From contig NZ_CP133148.1 of NCBI RefSeq assembly GCF_036488675.1, forward strand, positions 2,232,001 through 2,296,000: a stretch of DNA of 64,000 bases, in the 5' to 3' direction. A program made the translations under genes and the position numbers. The notes beneath the pieces were generated by a model. That model made no database searches and had not been told where the DNA came from. It saw only the letters and a list, made by a program, of their open reading frames with translations. The stretch is from Sinorhizobium chiapasense (GTDB taxonomy: Bacteria > Pseudomonadota > Alphaproteobacteria > Rhizobiales > Rhizobiaceae). Below, in pieces: positions 42,222 to 50,280 of this stretch (position 1 is the stretch's first letter; every line of letters starts with the position of its first letter).

Positions 42222-42667
42222 CACTTATTCCTCTTATTGCGCCGCTCCACGTGCCGACGGGCGAAGTCGGTGGCAAGATCGGCCAGGGTGACATGGGCAA
42301 AACGCTCGAGCAGGAGCGCCTCGGCGTCCGCGAAGGCGGCGTCGAGCGCGGCGTTCACCGATTGCTCGACGAGACAATCCGGCGTTTCGTTCCGGTTGCC
42401 GATGGCAAAGATGGCCGGTTCCCCCAACACTTCGTGCAACTGGCGCAGCGTGACGGCGCCAAGGTCGGCGGTGATGGTCCACCCCCCGGCATGCCCGCGC
42501 GCGGAGGCAACGAGTCCCGCCTGTCGCAGGAGCCCCATCGTGCGGCGCACGACAACGGGATTGGTGTTCATGCATTGCGCAAGCGCTTCCGAAGTCATGA
42601 ACCCGTTATGCTCGGCCATGTGAAGGAGCGCATGCAGGACTGAGGAGAGGCGGCTGTCGCGTTTCAT
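42221..42667 (-). CDS. Rrf2-family regulator, operon-coupled to the flavoprotein
   Basis: 148 residues from the ATG at 42667. The winged helix is clear: RLSSVLHALLHMAEHNGFMT, EALAQCMNTNPVVVRRTMGL, LRQAGLVASARGHAGGWTIT. Only one Cys lies after the HTH (PDCLVEQ), so no Fe-S cluster is expected. It is the first gene of a two-gene operon with the flavoprotein, and probably represses its own transcript. Rrf2 plus TrxR-like enzyme pairs are widespread and likely respond to electrophiles or redox poise, which is family-level inference. Confidence 0.85.
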   Translation of the reverse strand: MKRDSRLSSVLHALLHMAEHNGFMTSEALAQCMNTNPVVVRRTMGLLRQAGLVASARGHAGGWTITADLGAVTLRQLHEVLGEPAIFAIGNRNETPDCLVEQSVNAALDAAFADAEALLLERFAHVTLADLATDFARRHVERRNKRNK

Positions 42668-42844
42668 GTAACTTCGATTATTACGAACCGTCGCGGATGG
42701 CAAGTTGTTCCTCGCCACGGCGTCTGCTGCGCCATGATTGACGCACATTCAGGGATTGAGACGTGGGCGGAGATGCCCATCGGGCGCGAAGCACTCGCCT
42801 TGTCGATCCCGTGGATTCTCTCGCACCGCCGACGCGGTGCGGCT

Positions 42845-42876
42845 GGATTCCTGTGACGAGCACAGGAATGAGGGAA
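42845..42876. repeat. CATTCCTGTG palindrome
   Basis: GATTCCTGTGACGAGCACAG, GAATGAGGG. A single copy with the GACGAG loop, upstream of the Rrf2 gene and downstream of LysR. Confidence 0.7.
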
Positions 42877-42959
42877 TTCTTGGCTATGGTCGCGCCAGAC
42901 GAGACCACCGACCAGATCGAGCCCGCCGAAGACTTGGACGAACGCCCCTCACCTGCCGA

Positions 42960-43862
42960 TCAATCCGCCGGCTGCCTCGCACAAACATCCCGCACGCATC
43001 CGCGCAGCCAGCGGTGGGCCGGGTCGGCGTCGAGCCGCGGGTGCCAGAGCATCGAAACGGTGATTTCCCGCGTGAAGACCGGGAGCGGAAAACTGTGCAT
43101 CCCGGCCCGAAGCGCACCGGTGTGCCGCTCGGGAACGCTGGCGATCAGGTCGGAGGCGCGGGCGAGCGCCAGCGCCGCGGCAAAGCCGCCGACGATCGTG
43201 ACGATTTCGCGTTCGAGCCCGAGCTCCTCCAGTGCTTCGTCGAGCGGCCCCTTGTCGAGACCTCGCCGCGAAACGAGGACGTGCCGGCCGGCCGCGTAAC
43301 GGGCGGCCGTCACTTCGCCCTTGCAAAGCGGGTGTCCCATGCGCACGACACCGACGAACCGGTCCCGGAAGAGCGCCTGGGTGCGCACCTCCGGACTGAT
43401 CGCCTCGCCGACGACGCCGGTTTCGAGGTCGACGGCCGCCTCGCGCAGCGGCCCGCTGCCCCGGTCCGGCTTCGGCACGAAGCAGAGGCGCACACCGGGC
43501 GCTTCCCCGCCGACACGGGAAATGAGATCCGGCCCGAAGTTCTCCACGAAGCCATCGCTGGTCCTCAGAACGAAGGTCCGTCTCAGCCGTTCGAGATCAA
43601 GCTTTTCCTGCGGCCTCAGGACCGCTTCCGCCTCCTCGACGAGGCGGCCGACGCGCTCGCTGAGTTCGAGCGCGCGCGGCGTCGGCACCAGGCCCCGCCC
43701 GGCCCGGACGAGCAGCGGATCGCCCGTCGCCTCGCGCAGCCGCGCCAGCGCCCGGCTCATCGCCGAGGGGCTGAGCCGCAGTCGCTTCGCCGCACGGGCA
43801 ACGCTGCCTTCCGAAAGCAGCACATCGAGAGTGGCAAGCAGGTTGAGGTCGGGCTTCGACAT
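42960..43862 (-). CDS. LysR-family regulator next to the insert
   Basis: 300 residues from the ATG at 43862. HTH: SKPDLNLLATLDVLLSEGSV, then ARAAKRLRLSPSAMSRALAR. The effector domain runs from ~90. The most likely original target is the MFS exporter at 45392, because a near-copy of this gene's first codons and promoter lies directly beside that exporter. Two unknown genes now separate them. LysR-MFS divergent pairs typically control efflux of a toxic compound that is the co-inducer. Confidence 0.9.
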   Translation of the reverse strand: MSKPDLNLLATLDVLLSEGSVARAAKRLRLSPSAMSRALARLREATGDPLLVRAGRGLVPTPRALELSERVGRLVEEAEAVLRPQEKLDLERLRRTFVLRTSDGFVENFGPDLISRVGGEAPGVRLCFVPKPDRGSGPLREAAVDLETGVVGEAISPEVRTQALFRDRFVGVVRMGHPLCKGEVTAARYAAGRHVLVSRRGLDKGPLDEALEELGLEREIVTIVGGFAAALALARASDLIASVPERHTGALRAGMHSFPLPVFTREITVSMLWHPRLDADPAHRWLRGCVRDVCARQPAD

Positions 43863-43935
43863 GGCATCGACTATAGCGGACAGTAACATGGCGTCAAACG
43901 CACGAATAATGTTCAAACGATGCGCCTTCCGCCAT
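43802..43935. repeat. Direct repeat 1 flanking the two-gene insert
   Basis: About 133 bases, from CTGCCTTCCGAAAGCAGCAC through GGTTGAGGTCGGGCTTCGAC to GCGCCTTCCGCCATG. It matches 45202-45336 in the same orientation with roughly a dozen differences. The unit spans the LysR N-terminal codons and upstream region. Confidence 0.85.
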
Positions 43936-43975
43936 GTCTCACGCTTTCCCGCGATCTCGTTCGGGACGTTGGCAG

Positions 43976-44575
43976 CTACGGTTGCCCGATCTTGCTGCAC
44001 GAAGATGGCACCAAAATCTCGACAATGTTTCCGCTCAGGTCAGTGGAAATCCTGCATCCCGTCGCTGTCTGTTCCACCTTCAGCTTGGCCTGTGCTCCTT
44101 GCATCGAGATCACCGGCAAGCCGCCAATGTTGGTCGGGCTTGCTGACGCGCCAGGGAACGCGATACCGTACAGGACGATCCCGACCAGGGCGGCCGCGGC
44201 GAGAGTCGCCAGGATAGTCGACCAGAAGGACGCGACTGACAGGCGAACGGCGAGCGTACGAGCGGCGGCAACGCGCGTCAGGTCAGGATCGAGGCCATCT
44301 TCGGCTCGCTCGGCCCTGCGCGCCAGATTATGCGCTTTCATGATGGCGACGAGCGCGATTATCCCAGCCACAAAGCTGCATAGTAGCACCAGGCATGTCG
44401 CCCCAATGACCAGCAAGCCGGCTTGCCTGAACCAGTCGGCAGAAATGAACGTGAATATCCCGGCAACGAGCAAGCCGCAGAACAAAAGAATATTGTTTGC
44501 GACAGATGCGATAAGTTCTGCCTGCGCGCTGCCGCGCACCGGAGGAGACGGTGGCTGGGAGGTGTCAGTCGGCAT
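43976..44575 (-). CDS. Three-helix membrane protein of the insert, unknown function
   Basis: 199 residues from the ATG at 44575, overlapping the end of the 136-aa gene by 11 bases. A short Pro-rich tail (MPTDTSQPPSPPVRG) is followed by TM1 ~24-45, TM2 ~52-78, a charged cytoplasmic helix (RRAERAEDGLDPDLTR), TM3 ~118-138, and a C-terminal ~60-residue soluble part with two Cys. No family was recognised. The overlap and spacing make an operon with the upstream gene. Base composition is less GC-rich than the LysR and MFS genes on each side, consistent with acquisition. Confidence 0.7.
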   Translation of the reverse strand: MPTDTSQPPSPPVRGSAQAELIASVANNILLFCGLLVAGIFTFISADWFRQAGLLVIGATCLVLLCSFVAGIIALVAIMKAHNLARRAERAEDGLDPDLTRVAAARTLAVRLSVASFWSTILATLAAAALVGIVLYGIAFPGASASPTNIGGLPVISMQGAQAKLKVEQTATGCRISTDLSGNIVEILVPSSCSKIGQP

Positions 44576-44975
44576 CCATGCACGCCGCTATCGAAATATA
44601 TGGCCGCGTCAAGGATTCGAGATCGGGGCGATTGTTCAACAGAACCGTTATTCGTGGTGCAGTCAGAGTTTGCCTGCCCGGTTCCACCTCGCGAACATAC
44701 TTCGATAGCGTCGGAGAGTTTACAAAGTGGTCGATGTGCTCCGATGGTACATTCAGAGTATCCCACGGCACTTTCGGCAAATAATCGTCGAATTCGACAG
44801 AAATCTCTCGCCCCAGGATCAACACGTGGTTGCTCGTTCGCGCGGTTGCAGGGACAAGTCTATTGCCGGACAAGACGACTGCATAAGCAAACAGCGCCAT
44901 GGAAGTGAGCTTGGACGCGCTTTCGTCCATCTCATAGCGAATATGAATACGTTGAACTGCGTCGCCTATTTCCAT
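44565..44975 (-). CDS. Soluble protein of the insert, unknown function
   Basis: 136 residues from the ATG at 44975. Mixed alpha/beta sequence without a signal peptide: VQRIHIRYEMDESASKLTSM, SNHVLILGREISVEFDDYLP, LTAPRITVLLNNRPDLESLT. It precedes and overlaps the membrane-protein gene by 11 bases. The ribosome-binding site is weak. Neither protein resembles a known toxin, antitoxin, nuclease or defence component that I can name. The pairing of a small soluble protein with a three-helix protein is the only functional hint. AT content rises toward its start and in the 200 bases upstream. Confidence 0.65.
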   Translation of the reverse strand: MEIGDAVQRIHIRYEMDESASKLTSMALFAYAVVLSGNRLVPATARTSNHVLILGREISVEFDDYLPKVPWDTLNVPSEHIDHFVNSPTLSKYVREVEPGRQTLTAPRITVLLNNRPDLESLTRPYISIAACMDAD

Positions 44976-45094
44976 CAGAAAATTGCCCCGTGGAAACCCG
45001 ACCTGAAAGCATTAGCGCATGTGACATGCACAAAAATCTAAAACGCGTTGCGTGAATTAGTCCGGACGCGGCGTGCTTTAGAGTATGAGAATAT

Positions 45095-45262
45095 TCACAG
45101 AACTGCAATTAGACATTGAAAAAGATTCATTGCTGTCGGCAGTTCCCCGACTAACGTTGAAGAAGCATGCTTCAATCGAGGCGAGCGTCCGGTGCGGGTA
45201 GAGCTGCCTTCCGAAAGCAGCACGTCGAGAGTGGCAAGCAGGTTGAGGTCGGGCTTCGACAT
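45095..45262 (-). pseudogene. Truncated LysR gene start inside direct repeat 2
   Basis: From the ATG at 45262 the frame reads SKPDLNLLATLDVLLSEGS, identical to the start of the LysR gene at 43862. It then diverges into unrelated sequence (STRTGRSPRLKHASST) and stops at 45095. The rest of the regulator is absent, so this is a remnant left by a duplication or insertion. Confidence 0.8.
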
Positions 45263-45336
45263 GGCATCGACTATAGCCGAACGTGACATGGCGTCAAACG
45301 CACGAATGAAGTGCAAATAGTGCGCGTTCCGCCATC
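45202..45336. repeat. Direct repeat 2 flanking the two-gene insert
   Basis: Matches 43802-43935 (CTGCCTTCCGAAAGCAGCAC ... GCGCGTTCCGCCATCCC). It retains the upstream region beside the MFS gene, which shows where LysR and MFS originally met. Confidence 0.85.
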
Positions 45337-45391
45337 CCTTCGGAGCGACTACCTTTTCGGCAAGCTCGTTCGAAAGCCGGAAAAGGAGTCC

Positions 45392-46825
45392 ATGCCCATG
45401 ACAATCACGACACGACCAGTGGAGGCGACCGCCGAAGGAGGCGAAAGGGCGCCCTCCTTTCGCTGGGCGCTCGCCGCCCTTTCCCTCTCCATGCTGCTCT
45501 CTTCGCTCGGCACCAGCATCGCCAATGTCGGACTGCCGGCGCTGGCCGAAGCGTTCGGCGCGTCCTTTCAGGCGGTGCAATGGGTCGTGCTTGCCTATCT
45601 TCTCGCCATCACCACCCTCATCGTCAGCGTCGGGCGGCTCGGCGACATTTTCGGCCGCCGCCGTCTGCTCAGCTCCGGCATCGCCCTCTTCACGATCGCT
45701 TCCGTGCTCTGCGGCGTCGCGCCCAGCCTCTGGATGCTGATCGCGGCGCGGGCGGCGCAAGGCGTCGGCGCGGCGATCATGATGGCGCTGGCGATGGCGC
45801 TCGTCGGCGAGACGGTGCCGAAGGCACGGACCGGCAGCGCCATGGGGCTTCTTGGAACGACATCGGCGATCGGCACCGCCCTCGGCCCCTCGCTCGGCGG
45901 CGTCCTGATCGCCGGCCTCGGCTGGCGGGCGATCTTCCTCGCCGGCGTACCGTTCGGCGTGCTGGCATTCTTCCTGGCGTTTCGCAGCCTGCCCGCAGAC
46001 CGCGAGGGACCCAAGCATCGCGCGGGCTTCGACACGACCGGCACCGCGCTGCTGGCGCTGACGCTCGCGGCTTACGCGCTCGCCATGACCATCGGCCGCG
46101 GCAGTTTCGGTCCGCTCAACATGAGCCTACTGCTGGCGGCGATCTTCGCCGGCGCCCTCTTCGTGTTTACCGAGGCAAGAGCCGCCTCGCCCCTGCTCCG
46201 CCTCGCCATGTTCCACGATCCGGTGCTTTCCGCCGGCCTCGCCATGAGCGCACTCGTCTCGACGGTGATGATGGCGACGCTGGTGGTCGGGCCGTTCTAT
46301 CTCTCGCGTGGGCTCGGGCTCGACGCCGCTTCTGTCGGCCTCGTCATGTCCGCCGGCCCGCTCGTCGCGGCACTCGCAGGCGTTCCCTCCGGCCGCCTCG
46401 TCGACCGGCTCGGCGCGCAGCCGATGACCGTCGCGGGGCTCGCCGCAATCGCCGCCGGCGCGTTCCTCCTCTCGCTGTTCCCGGCAGGGTTCGGCGTCGC
46501 CGGCTATATCGCGCCGATCGTCGCGGTCACCGCCGGCTACGCCCTGTTCCAGGCGGCCAACAACACTGCCGTGATGAAGGATGTGGGGCCTGGCGCGCGC
46601 GGCATCGTTTCCGGCATGCTCAACCTCTCGCGCAATCTCGGCCTCGTCACCGGCGCCTCCTGCATGGGGGCCGTGTTCGCGCTCGCCTCCGGCACGAGCG
46701 AGATCACCGAGGCAGCCCCCGAGGCCGTCGCCGCCGGCATGCGCATCACCTTCGCCGTCGCCGCCGTCCTGATCGTCGCGGCACTCGTCATCGCCGTCAC
46801 CAGCCGCGCTTTCGCTTCCCGGTGA
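45392..46825 (+). CDS. MFS exporter, DHA2 (EmrB/QacA)-like
   Basis: 477 residues from the ATG at 45392, with AAAAGGAG 6 bases upstream. About 14 predicted helices. Motif A-like GRLGDIFGRRRLLSSGIALF, motif C-like MGLLGTTSAIGTALGPSLGG and VMSAGPLVAALAGVPSGRLV mark drug:H+ antiporters. The first helix keeps SLGTSIANVGLPALAEAFGA, characteristic of the DHA2 group. It probably exports a hydrophobic toxic compound and was likely divergent from the LysR regulator before the insert separated them. Confidence 0.9.
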   Translation: MPMTITTRPVEATAEGGERAPSFRWALAALSLSMLLSSLGTSIANVGLPALAEAFGASFQAVQWVVLAYLLAITTLIVSVGRLGDIFGRRRLLSSGIALFTIASVLCGVAPSLWMLIAARAAQGVGAAIMMALAMALVGETVPKARTGSAMGLLGTTSAIGTALGPSLGGVLIAGLGWRAIFLAGVPFGVLAFFLAFRSLPADREGPKHRAGFDTTGTALLALTLAAYALAMTIGRGSFGPLNMSLLLAAIFAGALFVFTEARAASPLLRLAMFHDPVLSAGLAMSALVSTVMMATLVVGPFYLSRGLGLDAASVGLVMSAGPLVAALAGVPSGRLVDRLGAQPMTVAGLAAIAAGAFLLSLFPAGFGVAGYIAPIVAVTAGYALFQAANNTAVMKDVGPGARGIVSGMLNLSRNLGLVTGASCMGAVFALASGTSEITEAAPEAVAAGMRITFAVAAVLIVAALVIAVTSRAFASR

Positions 46826-46957
46826 CGTGAAGTGTTCCTGGTAACGTAACGTGAAATCGTGTGGGCAGGTCGCCCCTGCGTTATGCTCCTTGGTGGCACG
46901 AACAGCAATGGACTCTCATGGAGTCAGTTGCGCAGTGATGCATCCCCACCCACCTCA

Positions 46958-47147
46958 TTCCTGTGCTCGTCACAGGAATCCAGCCACGGCGCGTCGGCGC
47001 CGTGAATGACGTGGTCTCCCGTATATATGGACCAAATGCTGGTGGCCGTCCCGAGGGTGATCCGCGCCCGTTCGCGCGTCGAGCCGAGTCTCCCGCGCCG
47101 CAGACGCGGCGCTGCTGGATTCCTGTGACGAGCACAGGAATGAGGGA
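46958..47147. repeat. Paired CATTCCTGTG palindromes bounding ~190 bp
   Basis: CTCATTCCTGTGCTCGTCAC at 46960 and ATTCCTGTGACGAGCACAGG at 47119 are exact inverted ends. The interior carries CCACGGCGCGTCGGCGCCGTG. Third full copy of this element type. Confidence 0.75.
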
Positions 47148-47180
47148 GTTAGGGGGCATGCCCGCACCAAAAAGCCCTGG

Positions 47181-48587
47181 CTATGTCCGCTTGGCGATCG
47201 CTCTCCCAAGCGTCTGGAACACCCGATCGTCCAGACACTGCGAAACATTGAAGCGCATGAACTCCTGGGCCGACTGGGAAAGACTGAAGGCGTTGCCGGG
47301 CGCCAGCACGACGTTGTCTGCCAGGGCTTCCCGGGCGATGTCGGCGGCGTCGAGTCCCGCGGGCAAGCGGCCCCAGAGAAACATGCCGGACTGCGGCTCC
47401 AGCCAGGGTTCGATGCCGAGCTTTCTGAGCCTGGAGCCGGTCTCGGCCATCGCGCGTGAGAGCCGCGCGCGGAGCGTCTCCATGTGCTTGCGATAGCCGC
47501 CGTCCCTCAGCACGTTGTAGACGAGTTCGGCTGACAGGCGTCCGCCGCCGAATGCGGTGGCGATCTTGAGATCCACCAGTCCCTCTATCCATTCCCGACG
47601 GGCCGTGATGAAGCCGCAGCGGGCCGAGGCCGACAGCGTCTTCGAAAAACTGCCGATGTGGACGACGCGGCTGAGACCGTCGAAGGCCGCCAGCCTCGGC
47701 GCAGGGGTCAGTTCGAAATCGGCAAAGATGTCGTCCTCGACGATGGTGAGGTCGAACTGGTCCGCGAGCTTCAGCACCCGGTGGGCGACGACGGGAGAGA
47801 GGACCGCACCGGTCGGATTGTGGATCGCCGAATTGGTGATGTAGAGGCGCGGCCGGTGCTCCGCGACCACCCTGGCGAAGGCTTCGATGTCCGGCCCCGT
47901 CGGCGTGTAGGGAACGCTGACGATCTTCGCGCGGTGGGCGCGCAGCAGCGCGTGGAAATTGAAGTAACACGGGTCGTCGACAAGCACCGTATCGCCGGTT
48001 TCGAGGAAGAAGCGGCACAGAAGATCGATCGCCTGGGTGTCCGACTCCGCCAGCATGATGCCGTCGGGCGAGGCTTCGATGCCGCGCTCCATCATGCGCC
48101 GTGCGATGAGCTGGCGGAGCGGCGGAAATCCGAGCGGCGTCCCGTAATCGGTGAGCGCGGCGTCCTCCGCCCGCGCGAGCGCGCGCAGCCCTTTGCGCAA
48201 TGCCGCCTCCGGCATCCAGGACGGCGGGAGCCAGCCGCAGCCGGGCTTGAGCGCCGCATCGCTGCTTTCGAGAGACTGCCGGGAAACCCACAGCGGGTCG
48301 ACGGCGCGGTCGAGCCGGGGTCCGATCTCGGCCAATGCCAGGGGCACGACCTGCCCGGAAACGTAGAATCCGGAGCCCGGTCTCGAAGCAATCACCCCTT
48401 CGGCGACCAACCGCTCATACGCGTCCACGACAGTCGAGGTCGAGACCTGCATGGTGGCCGCGAAAGCGCGGACCGAGGGCAGCTTGCTCCCCGGCGTCAG
48501 GCTGCGGTTGGCGATGCGCTGCCGGATGGCGCTCATCACTGCCGCCACGCGTGTGCCGCCGCTCTCGGCTATCGCTGCAACACCCAT
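47181..48587 (-). CDS. MocR-family regulator divergent from an EamA transporter
   Basis: 468 residues from the ATG at 48587. GntR HTH: VAAVMSAIRQRIANRSLTPG, then SKLPSVRAFAATMQVSTSTV, VDAYERLVAEGVIASRPGSG. Aminotransferase-like domain with PLP lysine in RVVHIGSFSKTLSASARCGF and upstream TIVEDDIFADFE. Direct CTGTACTG repeats lie in the 100-base divergent gap. The EamA permease at 48690 is the obvious target; MocR-EamA pairs often export amino-acid-related metabolites. Catalysis is not expected, as the domain acts as an effector sensor. Confidence 0.9.
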   Translation of the reverse strand: MGVAAIAESGGTRVAAVMSAIRQRIANRSLTPGSKLPSVRAFAATMQVSTSTVVDAYERLVAEGVIASRPGSGFYVSGQVVPLALAEIGPRLDRAVDPLWVSRQSLESSDAALKPGCGWLPPSWMPEAALRKGLRALARAEDAALTDYGTPLGFPPLRQLIARRMMERGIEASPDGIMLAESDTQAIDLLCRFFLETGDTVLVDDPCYFNFHALLRAHRAKIVSVPYTPTGPDIEAFARVVAEHRPRLYITNSAIHNPTGAVLSPVVAHRVLKLADQFDLTIVEDDIFADFELTPAPRLAAFDGLSRVVHIGSFSKTLSASARCGFITARREWIEGLVDLKIATAFGGGRLSAELVYNVLRDGGYRKHMETLRARLSRAMAETGSRLRKLGIEPWLEPQSGMFLWGRLPAGLDAADIAREALADNVVLAPGNAFSLSQSAQEFMRFNVSQCLDDRVFQTLGRAIAKRT

Positions 48588-48631
48588 CTGTACTGCTCCA
48601 TGATACACAACAGTTTTGTCGGACTGTACTG
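48588..48631. promoter_or_regulatory. Candidate MocR operator with two CTGTACTG direct repeats
   Basis: CTGTACTG at 48588-48595 and again at 48624-48631, 36 bases apart, in the gap between the MocR and EamA starts. Tandem sites in one orientation are typical of MocR/PdxR-type control. The first copy abuts the MocR start codon. Confidence 0.55.
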
Positions 48632-48689
48632 GATTGTCTCTGGCCACGCCAGCGACTTCGGCCGATATCGGCATAAAAAGGAGCAGACC

Positions 48690-49553
48690 ATGGACAAGAC
48701 GACGAGCGGATGGATCAACGGCTTTCTCGGCGTGCTGATCTTCAGCGGCTCGCTGCCGGCGACCAGGGCCGCCGTGTTGGATTTCGATCCGGTGTTCCTC
48801 ACCGTCGCCCGGGCTGGCATCGCGGGCCTGCTCGCCGCGTGCCTTCTCCTTGTCTTCAGGGAGAAGCGCCCCACCACCGACCAGCTCTTCTCCCTGGCGA
48901 TCGTCTCCCTGGGCGTCGTGGTCGGGTTTCCGCTGCTAACCGCCTTCGCGCTCCAGCACGTGACGTCGGCGCACTCGATCGTCTTCGTCGGCATGCTGCC
49001 GCTTGCGACCGCGACTTTCGGCGTGCTTCGCGGCGGCGAGCGCCCTCGTCCCGCCTTCTGGATGTTCTCCGTCGCGGGAAGCCTGCTGGTTATCGGCTTT
49101 GCGCTCGCGCAGGGCGTGTCTGCGTCACCCGTCGGGGACGCGCTCATGCTTGGGGCAATTGTCGCTTGCGGGCTTGGCTACGCCGAGGGCGCGAAACTGT
49201 CGCGCACCCTTGGCGGCTGGCAGGTGATCTCCTGGGCGCTCGTCCTGTCGCTCCCCGTCATGCTCTCGATCGCGCTCGCCCTGATGCCGTCGTCATTCGC
49301 AAAGGTGGGTATGCCCGGCTGGGTCGGACTCGCCTATGTTTCCCTGTTCAGCATGCTGATCGGCTTCATCTTCTGGTACCGGGGACTGGCCCAGGGCGGC
49401 ATTGCGGCGGTCGGGCAACTGCAGTTGCTGCAGCCGTTTTTCGGACTGGCCCTGGCCGCGACATTGCTCCATGAAGAGGTGAGCTTGCTGATGCTCGCGG
49501 TGACGGTCGCGGTTATCCTCTGCGTCGCCGGCGCACGGAAGTTCGCGAAATGA
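48690..49553 (+). CDS. EamA/DMT-family permease under MocR control
   Basis: 287 residues from the ATG at 48690, with AAGGAG 8 bases upstream. Ten helices in two EamA repeats, for example FLGVLIFSGSLPATRAAVLD, LTAFALQHVTSAHSIVFVG, GYAEGAKLSRTLGGWQVISW and QLQLLQPFFGLALAATLLHE. The Q-L-Q-L-L-Q-P motif near the end is a family hallmark. Likely exports a small amino-acid-like metabolite sensed by the divergent MocR protein. The PaiB-like gene follows 44 bases after its stop and may belong to the same transcript. Confidence 0.9.
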   Translation: MDKTTSGWINGFLGVLIFSGSLPATRAAVLDFDPVFLTVARAGIAGLLAACLLLVFREKRPTTDQLFSLAIVSLGVVVGFPLLTAFALQHVTSAHSIVFVGMLPLATATFGVLRGGERPRPAFWMFSVAGSLLVIGFALAQGVSASPVGDALMLGAIVACGLGYAEGAKLSRTLGGWQVISWALVLSLPVMLSIALALMPSSFAKVGMPGWVGLAYVSLFSMLIGFIFWYRGLAQGGIAAVGQLQLLQPFFGLALAATLLHEEVSLLMLAVTVAVILCVAGARKFAK

Positions 49554-49597
49554 GCGATCCTGTGCTTGAATGCCTCCATCCATAGGAACCAGACGCG

Positions 49598-50230
49598 ATG
49601 TACACACCGCCAGCCTTCAGAGAAGATGACCGCTCCGCGCTCCACGGATTGATGCGCGAGGCGCGGCTTTGCCACTTCGTGACAGCCACCGCCGATGGCC
49701 TGATCGCGACGCCGTTGCCGTTGTTCCTCGATCCCGACGAAGGCGAGCATGGGACGCTCCACGGTCATCTCGCCAGGGCCAATCCGCAATGGAAGACCCC
49801 GCCGACCGGCGACGCCATGGCGATCTTCATGGGGCCGGATGCCTACATCACCCCCTCCTGGTACGCATCGAAACGCGAGCACGGCAAGGTCGTCCCGACC
49901 TGGAACTATGCGGCGGTGCATGCCTATGGACCGGCGGAGTTTTACGACGACAGCCAGCGCTTGCTCGAGGTCGTCACGCGACTGACCGATCTTCACGAGG
50001 GGCCGCGCCCGGAGCGATGGGCCGTGACCGATGCGCCCGAAGCATTCGTTCAGGCACAGCTCAAGGGCATCGTCGGGCTCAGAATGCCGATCGCCCGGAT
50101 CGAGGGCAAAAGCAAGATGAGCCAGAACCGCCCGGCGGCAGACAGAGCGGGCGTTGCCGAGGGGCTGGCAGGCAGCGAACGCGTTTCGGACCGCATCGTG
50201 GCGCGGCTGATTCCAGGGGGCGGCGAATAA
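49598..50230 (+). CDS. PaiB-type FMN-binding protein
   Basis: 210 residues from the ATG at 49598. It has the PaiB split-barrel pattern: MYTPPAFREDDRSALHGLMR, the flavin-contact strands LCHFVTATADGLIATPLPLF and HLARANPQW, MAIFMGPDAYITPSWYASK and VPTWNYAAVHAYG. It ends with KSKMSQNRPAADRAGVAEGL. B. subtilis PaiB is linked to protease and polyamine regulation; other members are FMN-binding proteins without proven DNA binding. It follows the EamA permease by 44 bases and precedes the M20 peptidase by 50 bases, suggesting an operon. Confidence 0.85.
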   Translation: MYTPPAFREDDRSALHGLMREARLCHFVTATADGLIATPLPLFLDPDEGEHGTLHGHLARANPQWKTPPTGDAMAIFMGPDAYITPSWYASKREHGKVVPTWNYAAVHAYGPAEFYDDSQRLLEVVTRLTDLHEGPRPERWAVTDAPEAFVQAQLKGIVGLRMPIARIEGKSKMSQNRPAADRAGVAEGLAGSERVSDRIVARLIPGGGE

Positions 50231-50280
50231 GGAGCAAGCGTTCGCATTCCGCTGCGCCTCGTCCGGTGTTATGGTGTGGA

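Noticed and set aside
45095..46018. 307-codon minus-strand frame opposite the MFS gene
   Set aside because: Only the last part is meaningful (the LysR start remnant). The rest is Arg/Gly-rich antisense of the MFS gene.
46881..47159. Frames carrying a VTSTGMR/VLVTGIQ sequence
   Set aside because: They derive from the CATTCCTGTG palindromes and recur in unrelated frames at each copy, so they are not protein-coding.
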